Below the pieces are notes generated by a model. The model searched no databases, was not told the DNA's origin, and saw only the letters and a program-made list of their open reading frames with translations. A stretch of DNA of 64,000 nucleotides from Anaeramoeba flamelloides (lineage: Eukaryota > Metamonada > Anaeramoebidae), in assembly GCA_027625915.1 (NCBI GenBank), contig JANTQA010000032.1:5146001-5210000 (forward strand), written 5' to 3'. Positions 34,220 to 45,500 of the stretch are shown piece after piece. Made by a program: the position numbers and the translations under genes. Position 1 is the stretch's first letter. Each line of letters opens with the position of its first letter.

Positions 34220-37200
34220 ATGTTATCTTTCAATATTGAAAATGGTTATTACGAAGGTTATTATTATACTTTTCTCATTCTTTTAGTTTTCAATTTCTTT
34301 TCCTCTTGATCGAAACTTTAATCGTTGCCTAACCAAAAATATATTAATGAATAAACAATAAACAAAAAACAAAAAACAAAAAAATATATGTTATAAATTA
34401 ATATTTTCATAACTTCTTAGCTGTTGTACGTGGCTATAGAAAAAGTCTATTAACTTCCACTGATTACGGAAATTTAATTCAGTGTGAAACTCTTGATGAC
34501 GTCAAGCTTCATCTGACAGGGACAACCTATGGGCAATTTTTAGCAAACGAACCAACACCACTTGACACTACCGTGATTGCTGAAAAATGTACAGAAAAGC
34601 TTGTCGATGAGTTTAACTATATTCATAAGCAAGTTGTTGATCCATTAAGCACATTTTTAGATTATATCACCTATGGTTATATGATCGATAACATTGTTTA
34701 TTTAATTAGTGGTACAATACATAACAGCGATCTCAAGGAACTATTGAAAAATTGTCATCCTCTTGGAATGTTTGAAGAAATCGAAGCACTTTCTGTTTCT
34801 ACAAACCCTTCGGATTTATATGATTCAGTTATAGTTGATCTTCCAGTAAGTTCTTTTTAAATGTTTTTCTTTTTTTTTTTGTTTTTTTTTCAATTTTTTT
34901 TTTTTTTCTTCTTTTTTTTTGTCTTTTTGAAGTCAACATAATTTCAAATTTGGTTTATTTGAAAATATACTCAAGTTTTGTTTCAGTTTCAAAAAAAAAA
35001 AAAATCAATCACAGTCAAAGAACAGACAATTCCAACAAATTAGAAAATTTTTTAATTTTTTTTTTTTTTTTTTTAATTTACCTTTTCTTTGTTTTTCCCT
35101 TTGTATTTTTTTTTCGTTTTGAAAAAATTCAATTTCTCAAATTTGTTTCAGTTCAAATCACGAACCAAATGTTATGGTTCTCAGACAATTTACCATTTGA
35201 ACAGAAAGGTGGACACTAAGAAAATCCCAATTTTTTTATGAATCAATTTAAAAGCCTGAAAATATTTGAGAGCATTATTTGCATAAACCACAAAACTATC
35301 CCATAAGAAAGACAATTCTTTGAAACTCTCATTACCAATGTCTGTTAAGGGTATTTTCACACAGTAAAAAATAACCGAATATTTTTTTTATATGATCAAA
35401 AATTTGGTTGTGTTTGTTCAATGTTCATCAAAAGATATGGGTGTTTTGGTAAATTTTTTTTTTATTTTTTGATTGCGATATTTGAATTGCTCTTTTTAAA
35501 AAAGCGCTCACCCAACTCACTTTTACAATATTTCAAAAGGTTTAAAAAATATTTGTTAATGTTTTAATTAATATTAAAAGTGTAAAGTTACCTTGGCTTT
35601 TAAAAAAAAAATCTTTTAAAAACATTTTTTTCTTTTTTTTTTTATTTAAACACCTCTGGTTTGTTACTAAAATTTTCATTTCCAAAATCCTTTTCACTTT
35701 TTTTTAAAGGACCAGTAAATGATATTTAAAGAGTAGAACAAAAAATAAAAAAACAAAAAAACGCCAAAAAAGCACCTTTTTTTGAAAAAATAAAATTTAT
35801 TTTATTCTTTGAATAAAAGATCTTATTCACCTTAACCAATCTAAAAGAATGGTATTTGTAATGTTTGTTAAGAATTCATTTGGAGTTTACAACCTTTAGT
35901 TAATTTTTTTATACAGAGTCATTTTAAAACTTTTTTTTTTTTTTTATTTTAAAAGTATACTATTGTACAATTCCTTTACAGCCAATAAGATTTCAATCAT
36001 CTTTTAAATAAAATAAATTTTTTTGAAAAATTAGAAAATAGGTTGAATTTTGAACTTTTCAAAAATGTGGAAAAATGAGGATCAAACATTTAAAAACAAT
36101 AATTCATTACTGAAAATAACATTTTAAGTAAGTCTGGTATTTTAATAATCAGATTTTTACTTTTCCTTGGTTTTTCAATTTCCAGAGGCACTAAATTTTC
36201 TTTGTATTTATTTTAATTTTTAATGTACTACAATATTTTTTATAAACTAAAATCTAAAATTTTTGACACACTTAAAAAAGTTAAAACAATCAAAATTTCA
36301 AAATTTCGAATTAATTGATTTATTATTTAGACAAAATATATATCAAACCCGAAATGATAATATTTTGAAATAATTTTGATTTTGAAAGATTTTTATCATT
36401 TTTTTGTTTTTTCCTTCATTTCATTTTTACAATTCGGTAATAAACTAAATTCCAAAAAATTGTGCTCAGTTTAAACAGTTGAAAGAACAGCAATACTACG
36501 CTTTGTATTCAATTTGGAAATCATTTTGATTTTACAAACTATTTTTTTTCATTTTTTGCCTTTTTATGTTTTGTTTTCATCACCTTTTTTCCAGTTACAT
36601 AATGTGTTTTGTTTGATCTGAAATTTTTTCTGAATAATAGATAGAAGGTTAATGTTGAGTTTGTTAAATAGAAAAATCACATGCAATTAGTTGATGGTAT
36701 CTAATCATTTGATCGATCAACAATTGTTGGTAAAATTTCAACAAATTTAACAATACAAATTTTTTGTTCTGCTCGTTTCATTATTTTGGACACACCTATT
36801 TTTATTTTTTTGTTTTATATTTTTTTTTCTTTTTTTTTGGATGAAAAGGAGTACTTATAAAAACATTAATACTATGTCGCTTACATGTGGTTTTATATTA
36901 AGTTTGTAAAAATATAATAAATTGAGTTTTTGTTTTCCTATTTTTGATTTGAGATGTGTCCAAATTTTTGGAATGGGATTCGATTTGAATTTTTTTATAA
37001 TAATGTTAAAATATAAATAGAATTTGTATTAAAAAAATATTATTAAAGACAAGAATACTCAGAGAAACTATATTTACCTTTTCTCATTAAGAAATGAAAA
37101 TTGTTTTTACAAATTCTGAAATATTTTTAGAATGAATTGAAATAATACCAAAGATCTTTTCAAACAACAATTAAAAATGAAAATTTTTCGAAATTTAATT

Positions 37201-37738
37201 TGGCACGTACTTCTTGAACTTTTGAGATACTTTCATTTTCTGATTAAAAAAATGAAAAATGTTTGGTTCAATTTATTAAAATAGTCTTTCGTTACAATTA
37301 AACGACCAAAAAAATTTATGATCTTCAAATTTCAATTAAATACGAAAGGTTTTGTTTAAATTCCGCTCTTCTATATTGAACTTTGTGATTTTTCTACTCT
37401 CAATATTGCTAAATTCAAATTCAAAAAATATTTATCTCAAAATCCCATGAGCCTTGTTCTAAATATTTTGGAATGATCATATGTTTTAAATTAAAAATTC
37501 TTTTCTTTTTCCCTAAATTACTATAAAAAACTGAACTTTTAATTAGGTTTATTTAATCACCTCTTTTTTTTATTTTTTTTTATGACAAAATAGGTTTCAA
37601 AATCAAACAATTAATTTGTTTAGATTTGAAAATAATCTTAAAAATAATTTATTTTTCATTTAAATTAAAAACTTTTGTTCATTATTATTCATTAATTTTA
37701 AGTGTTTAACATTTTACTCCGTTTATAATAACAACAAA

Positions 37739-37772
<34 letters not shown>

Positions 37773-39065
37773 ATTCTATTGAATACATTTCGAAAAACTG
37801 AGGTTAAACTGTTTATATGATTATTATCATCTCTATTAAAATTACAAAATAAAAATTGTTGAGATAGATAAATATTTTTACTTTGAAAATATATTCTTTA
37901 TATGCCAACCATAGATGATTTTCAAAATTTCTGTCACACTCTCAGATTAGAATCTAAGCATGTAAATTTTTTAAAAACCACCGATGGCTGATCTTGGACA
38001 CATAAAGAATCTAACAAATAAAAAAATAAAATAATCTTTCATTTTAAAACAGTGCTGAGGGTTTAAAAGAAAGTCAGTATCAGCTTTTCAAAAAAAAATT
38101 GTTTCTTTAACTCTTTTTTTTTTTTCTTTTTAATTGCTAGTAAAAAATTCAGATCTGCAACGAATATAACACCAATCAAATCAATATATAACTTTTCGCA
38201 ATTTGAATAAAGTTTATTTTCAAAGCAATTATAAAAAAAAAAATATTTCAAATATTGAATTATTTTAGTTTTTATACTCTCGGTACTGATTTAATAATAA
38301 GAATTCCTTGTTGTGAAGTAAATTCAAAATGGATATTTTTTCCACTAATTACAATGCTCAAAATTTTATTTATTTATTTTTTTAATGATAATTTAATAAT
38401 TAATTATTGGTTTAATGATAATTAATAATTAATTATTTTTTTCCTTATTGTTTACTTTCTTTTTTTCAATAATCGATTATTAAATTTTCCATAATATATA
38501 ATATTATATATAATCATACATACGTACATATATTTCTTATTTTTAGCTTGCGCCCTATTTTGTTGATTGTTTAAGTAAAGAAGATTTGAATGAATTAAAT
38601 ATTGAAATTATTTTAAATACCCTTTATAAGGCATACCTTGAAGATTTTTATAAATTTTGTGAAAAAATAGGAGGCACAACTTTTGAAGTTATGAGTGAAC
38701 TATTGAGGGTAAGTACTTATTCTGATTAAATTGGGTAAAATAAAAAAAATTCTTAATTCCGTTTTTATTTTTAAATTATATTATTGTTGATAATAAATTT
38801 CTATACATACCTCTCGCTATGACTTTAATTTTTTAAAGTTTGAAGCTGATCGAAGAACTATTACAATTACTGTAAACAGTTTTGGAACTGAATTAAGAAA
38901 GGATGACAAACTAAAGCTTTTCCCAACAATTGGATACCTTTACCCAGATGGTTTGTTTTTGCTATTTTTTTCTGTTTTTTTCTTTTTCTTCTTCATTCTA
39001 TTCTATTTTTTTTTTTCTTTGTATTTCAGTTTTTCTTCATGTTTTTCTTCTTTTTTTTTTTTGTT

Positions 39066-39096
<31 letters not shown>

Positions 39097-39697
39097 GTTT
39101 CATTTGTTCATATTTCTTTTAAAAACATTTATCAATGAAATTTTTTCAACAATCTCTTAATTTTATCAATCAAATATTTCATCTTTTTACCTTTACATAA
39201 AAATTATTTAGGAAACAATGCTTTAGCCAAGGCAGAAGACGAAGATGGTGTTAGAGCTGCTTTGGAAAATTATAATGTGTGTTTTTGATTTTTTTCTTTA
39301 TTATTTTCTGTTTCTTTATTTATTATTTTTTTCCACTTTTTTTTTTTTGTTTGTATGTTTTTTTTTTTTTATCTTTTATTTTTATTTTTTTTTATCTGGA
39401 CAATCCGATTAAAATTAATTTCATTTCTAAAAATTTAATATCCTCTTTTCAATTTTATAGCAATATAATAAATTATTTGAAGAAACTGAATTAGACGGAG
39501 AAAAATCACTTGAAGATTTCTTTTTTGAAATGGAAGTTGAATTAAATAAAGCTTCTTTTGAAAGGCAATTCCATTATGGTGTTTTCTATTCATTTGTAAA
39601 GCTCAAAGAACAAGAAATTAGAAATATTGTAAGAATTTCTGAGTGTATTTCTCTTGACAGACGTGAAAGTTTAAATCAATATGTTACTCTATATTAA
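34220..39697 (+). CDS. ATP6V0D: V-type ATPase V0 subunit d, 345 aa, six exons
   Basis: Exons are 34220-34256, 34421-34845, 38547-38708, 38839-38950, 39212-39276 and 39461-39697, all GT-AG and in phase (1038 nt). The protein aligns end to end with the family (about 350 residues). Landmarks are [11 protein letters not shown] at the start, [80 protein letters not shown] and [20 protein letters not shown] near the end. Subunit d couples the rotating c-ring in the membrane to the central stalk of the proton pump that acidifies vacuoles and endosomes. Intron 2 is 3701 nt and holds a T1 fragment and a MITE; the other introns are 130-261 nt. The first intron begins GTTATT, a weak donor. Confidence 0.95.
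35700..36250 (+). mobile_element. Family T1 fragment in V-ATPase intron 2
   Basis: It starts AAAGGACCAGTAAATG, and then shares CCAATAAGATTTCAATCATC and AACAATAATTCATTACTGAA with the copy at 28.2-28.4 kb. The middle of the element is missing. Confidence 0.45.
36766..36975. mobile_element. MITE with GGACACAC-type ends in V-ATPase intron 2
   Basis: The left end TCATTATTTTGGACACACC and the right end GATGTGTCCAAATTTTTGGA are imperfect inverted repeats. The outer parts resemble the ends of the elements at 61494-61912 and 63843-64000 (ATTCCAAAAAATGGGACACA). The element is about 205 bp. Confidence 0.45.
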
Positions 39698-40439
39698 ACA
39701 ACTATTCAAATCTATGTTTTTGGATTTATATTATTATTATTATTATTATTATATCAAAACAATGAATTAGATTATAAAAAATTTTCAAATTTTTGATCTA
39801 TTTTTATTTATATATTTTAAGACATGAAATAAAATAAAAAATATCATAAATAAAATCAAATCCTTTTTTAACTTTTTCAATTATCAAATTATCGATTTTT
39901 TAAAAATAATCTTCTAATACTTCCTAATTACATTAATAATTCCACCAGTTTTAGATATTTAAAATAATAAAATAGAAATTGTGCCTCTTGTGATCGAAAT
40001 TATTAATTATAAAATATGTCGATTATAAGCTCCTTTTCACTCAAAACCCAGCCAAAAATGAAATTTTCACTTTTTTCTTAAGAATCAGCCAACTTTCCAT
40101 TGTTTAGAAATAAGAGAAATAATAAACTTCCAATTAGAGTTGAGATTCATACAAGAAATGCCTAAACAAACCATAAATTTTGAAAAAAAAAAAATGTTAA
40201 AAAAAAGTTTGGGCACCTTTTATTGGAACGCCCTTGCAAAATTTCTCAATTTCTTTGGAAAATTAAAATTGTTGGCAATAAGATTTTATCATTTAAAATA
40301 TATGAATTTTAAAATAAATTACAAAAAATCAATTTCTTACAGTTAATTTGGAGTTTTAAATATTTTTTTTTCAAATTGACTTTTTGAAAAAAAAAAAAAG
40401 AAAAGAAAAAAAGCAAAAAAATAAGAAATAAACGATATT

Positions 40440-41030
40440 TCACAAATTTTGATTCATTTTATAATGTTAATGGACGTTATTTTAAGAGTTTATTCGGTAT
40501 CTTATAAAAAAATAATTTTCAAATTATTATATACAAATCATTTTATTGTAATTTTGTAAAATTTTTGTTTTGGTTTTTCAAATTTTTGTTTTTTTTTATT
40601 TTTCTTATTCTTTTTTAATTGTTTTTCTTTCTTTTTTTTTTTTGAACTTTTTTTTTCATTTCTTTTTTTTTAAGAAAGATATAATTGAAAGAAAAAAAAA
40701 AGATCTTTGAAAAGACCAATAATCACAAAGAAAAATGAGACAATGTAATGTCCTTTAAAATGAATTTAATTATCAGTAAATCATCTCGTTGTTAAACTTT
40801 TTTTTCAGTGAAAGTTCAGTAATAAAAAATGGGGGGAATAAATGATTACACATTTTTTTGAAATTTTTGGTTTTATTTTTTTTTAATTTTTAAAAATCAG
40901 TTTTAAATCAATGTAAAATGAAATAAAAGTGAATGAGAAATCATATTTAATTAAAAGTTGTTATTGAATACTAAGGGATATTATTTTTTTTCAATTTATT
41001 ATTTCAGGTTGGTCACAATTTTTGAAATGT
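40440..41030. repeat. Dispersed repeat family R, copy 3
   Basis: It has TTTTATAATGTTAATGGACG, AAAGATCTTTGAAAAGACCA, CAGTGAAAGTTCAGTAATAA and GGTTGGTCACAATTTTTGAA in the same order as the other copies. It lies between the V-ATPase and MOB genes. Confidence 0.55.
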
Positions 41031-41345
41031 TGTTTAGTATCAAAAAGAAAAGCATATAACACAAGTAAAAAAAATTGACTAAATTAGAAAAAATGATTTT
41101 GATCGAAAAATTCATAATTTATATTGTGAAAAATAGTGGATTAAACTCGTGTATTTTTTGATATTTCTTGATTAAAACTGTTACAATTTAACTGAAAGTG
41201 AGTTTCCTCTATTTGAATAAATATAAAGGTTCTTGGAAATAAGAAATCATATGTTGAACATTTATTAATTTTAATTTTTAATTAAAAAAAAACATCTCTC
41301 AATTCAGGAATTTACATTTGCAAAAATGATTTCAAAATTTTTAAT

Positions 41346-41685
41346 TTTTTTTTGATAAAATTATGATTTTTTCATTAGTGGCAATTTTTTTCAGTCCCTC
41401 ACTACAAAGTTCAAGAAACCAATCGTTATATTTAATGTATTTAGTTAGCATTATATTGATTTAAAAAAGAAAGAAAGAAGTTTCGTTTTGTTTGATTTTG
41501 GAAAAGGTATTTTCCATTTTCTCTTGATGTTTCTACTCTTAAAATTTTCCATTGGTTTTTAAATCAGGGTAGAAAGTGACTTAAAAAATTAGATATATTG
41601 ATTGGTTTCTTGAACCTTTTCATGAATACCCGAAAAAAATTGCCACTTTTAATGAAAAAGTCATAATTTTATCAAAAAAAAATGA
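41346..41685. mobile_element. 340-bp MITE with 75-base arms
   Basis: The left arm starts TTTTTGATAAAATTATGATT and includes AGTGGCAATTTTTTTC and GTTCAAGAAACCAATC. The right arm carries the reverse complements of the same three blocks in mirror order. Arms match at roughly 85% with small indels. There is no coding frame. Confidence 0.65.
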
Positions 41686-41945
41686 AAAATCAAGAAAATA
41701 TTTTTGAGTATTTGTTATTACCAACCATAAAAACCACTAAAATTAAGATAAATTGTTCGAGAAGTCACATCAATTAATTTTTCTTTAATGTTGAAAGATT
41801 TCTTAATTTATATTATTTTCAAGAGTAAAAAAAAATCATTCATGCTAGTTTATATAGAGATTACCCTTTAGGTAAAAAACAGATATATCATTAATTGAAA
41901 TTAAATATTTCAGAAAATAGCCATTATTTATTTATGTTAATATAG

Positions 41946-42290
41946 TGTGAATTATCAACACGTGCGAGTTTTATTTTAAAAAATTGACTTTGGGAATTAG
42001 TCTTGGCAAGGTAGATTATTGCTCAAAAAATTGAATTTTTTTCAAAATAATTAAACAAGACTTTATTTTGACAAATTCGTTCCATACCTTCGAAATTTAT
42101 TTATGTTACAATTAACTTTAAAAAAAGGAAAAAAAATTAATCCATCTTTGGGTTTTTTAGACTGATGATTTTTGAGTTAGTTAAATTTTTGAAATTAAAA
42201 ACAATTAAAAACATTGTTACCATTGAAGAGTACTAAATATTAATTACCAAAAACAAGGAATAATATAATTTTGGTTACTATTCTTGAAAT
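41946..42290 (+). mobile_element. Family T2 internal fragment
   Basis: It matches 16250-16560 in order: GACAAATT, AATTAATC, TTTGGGTTTT, TGATGATTTTTGAGTTAGTT and AGTACTAAATATTAATTA. The TTAA-bearing ends are not recognisable here. A separate T2 left end lies at 44050-44115. Confidence 0.45.
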
Positions 42291-42574
42291 TTAGATTTTT
42301 AAACCAGAAATCTTAAAATCACAATTTTTAATTGTGAATACTAGAGAAAGAAACCAATAATTTTTTCTTAAATAATATTTATAATTGATTTGTTAGAGCC
42401 ATTTAAACTCGAGAATATCAATACTATTTATCATTTCAATTCAATCATAATATATTTAATTCAAGATAAATCTGGGGTTAAAAGATCTCAAAATTACAAT
42501 TCTTAGATTTGTAACAGCCAAAATCATTTTTTTTTCAAATTTAAGTGAACAAATTTACCTTCTTTTTTTAAAAA

Positions 42575-45500
42575 ATGAGTCATTCAGGTTTAAAAAAAAG
42601 ACGTTTTTTGTAAGTTGTTTAGTTCTTGTTTTTGTCACTTTATTATTTCTATTACAAACACTAAGGACGCTTTTCCACCAAAATTAATTGCTCAAGAAAA
42701 AAATTGTTCAAAACTTATTGAACTTAATAAAATGCTTTTTTTTTATACTATTTTTCCAAAGCCAACCACGTACATTTAAAAAGGTTAAACGTGTGAACAT
42801 AACAACAAACCGATATAACCTTCATGAGTATGCTGAAGGAACTCTTGGTGTAGGTAATATTGAACAATCAGTAAAACTTCCTGAAGGTGAGAACATTAAT
42901 GATTGGTTAGCTATGAATACTATAGAATTCCAAAACACAGCAAAACTGTTGTTCCAACTGATCCAAGAACGTTGCACATCAGAATCTTGTAAAAGAAATT
43001 AATTATTTTTTTTTTTTTTTTTTGATATTTTTTTCAATTCCTTCCAAATTTATTATTTTTCTTTTTTTTTCATTTGAAATGTTTTTACGATACAAAAAAA
43101 AAAAAAGGCCCAAAAATGACAGCTGGTCCAAGATATGAATATTATTGGCAAGAAGGGAAAAAATCAGTCCAAACAACGTATGTTTTTTTGTTTTTCAAAT
43201 CTTTCGATTTGTTTCTTAAAAACTGAAACACCCCCATAAATTCGAATAAACATTTTTTGTTTTTTTTTTTTTTTTTTTATATTTTGAATCCAAGAAAAAT
43301 ACCAACACAATAATTGAAAAAAGCACGATCTAAGTAACTTGATTTTTGTCTTACTGTAATTCCAAAATGTAAAAGGAAGTTTTCTTATCTTGTTTTAGGT
43401 TTTACGAATCCGCTGTTTCGAAAAGCAGTACATTAATAAGAGATCATTTCTTCTCATTTTTAACAAGTGTATCAATTTTTAAATAGGATCCACCGAGATC
43501 AAAAAACAAGATAATATCATATATTTGGAATTTGGACACCATAAAATCGCACTCTTAAGTTCTTAATTATGATTTTTATTTTTTTTTCCATTTTTTGAAT
43601 TTATTAGTAATGTCTTTCATTACGGTACAGAAGAAAAAGACAACAAGACCTTCATAAATTGATTTAAAAACGAAAATTGTCTCATATTAATTTAACTTTT
43701 CCATACTGGTATTTGAATAATAAATGGGAAAAAGATTTTCAATTTATTTTCTATATTTTTCTTTTTTCTAATTCAAATACCAGTATCCAAATACCAGTAT
43801 TCAAATGCCAGTATTCAAATACCAGTATTGTAATTTTGAGTTAAAATTAAATCTTTTTAAATTGGAATTTAACAGGAGTGTTGAAATCAAATATAAGTGC
43901 TTTTTTAATTCCAGTAAACACACACTAATGGATTTCAATTATATTTTTTATATTCAATTTCCTAATAGGAAATGAAAGAAAATAATCTTTAAATTTTAAT
44001 TCATAAAACAGTAATTTAAGGCTTGGTATTGATTGTATATATTTTATATTTAAGGAGTTATCGTCTACCACCGAGAAGTCTAAAATTAAAAGCATGTTGT
44101 AATTAGAGGTAAATCTTTGGTAACACTATTCTCGTAAATGTATAAATTTACAATAAGGCTTTTATTAAGCATTTGATTTATATTTTTAATTTTTTTATTC
44201 AACATAAGATCGTGTCACATGCTTCAAGAGAAATTAAATTTTATAAAAAATCATAAATAACGTTGATCAATTTTTTGTTCAAAAATATTGGAATTAAAGC
44301 TTTTCCAAAACAAAATTAAGACTTAAATTAAGCATTGTCCACATTCATTTGTTAAGTAAATAACCTTATTAAAAAACAGTGCTTTCAATAAAGTTATTTT
44401 GTCAAAAATGAAAACATGGAGTCAAGTATTAGCTCGAAATCAGTTTTAAAAAAGTGTGGCAAAAAAAAAACTTTTTAATAAAGCCCTGAAAATAGATCTA
44501 TTGTGATTTGTTGACTATTTTATTGATACTTTTTGAAAATTATGTTTTGGCTTTTTTAAGATGGCTATACTTGAAAATAAAGTCATTTGGAAAAAGTGTG
44601 AACAAAATATTTTTCAAAAAGTATCTATAAAATAGTCAACAAATCACAATAGATAAATTTTCAGGGCTTTATTAAAAAAATTTTCAAATAAAGTATCAAA
44701 TTATCTTTTAAACAAGAAATAATTAAGGTTATTGTTTGTAAAGAATATTTTAATAAATTTTCATTTTTTTCAAAAAAATTACTAAGGAGATTCAATCAAA
44801 AGCTTTTTTTTTTTTTTTTTTTTTTATATCTATTCTTTCAAGATTTTCACTTTTAATTGTATTTCTGAATTGGGTTGTGTCTAATCTGCATCTTTTTTCG
44901 ATCAATATTTAATATTTTTTCTTTTTTTAAAGATAGTACAATAAATTTAAAAAAAAAAACAAACTTTTAAATTCGACATAGTATGTTCCCGCTGATTTAA
45001 TTATCTTTTTAAAATTAAAATTCATAAATCAGAAATTAAAAATTATAAGAAATTTTTATTTTCTTCAAAAAACAGTAAATTTCTCAATTAAATAAAAATA
45101 TATTTAGATCTTACAAATAGGTGATATTATTCATCTTATTAAATAATATTTAAATTATTCTGATACAAAATAATAATTTATTTCAGAGAATACCATCTAA
45201 ATAACTAGAATGTTTTAAAATTAAAAAAATACCAATTTAGATCACAAAGACACACATTTATATATATATATATATAAATAAATAATATTTATTTTGAAAG
45301 GTGTTTAGAATATCTAAATTTTCTTTATTATTTCCCATTTGTATAATTTTTAAAAGATTGGATTTTTATTTACAATGAAAAAATATATTTTCAATTTTTT
45401 TGATTATTCATTTTTATTCAAACTAATTCCATTAAATTTCTTTACTTTATTTTTATTTTTTTATTTCTCTTATATGTTTATTAATAATTTTATAAAAAAT

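Noticed and set aside
38930-39160. Phe-rich open frames in V-ATPase intron 4
   Set aside because: Translated poly-T intron sequence; no protein-like content.
43772-43827. CRISPR-like or minisatellite array
   Set aside because: Units are contiguous 14-mers without spacers, explained as an amplified terminal repeat.
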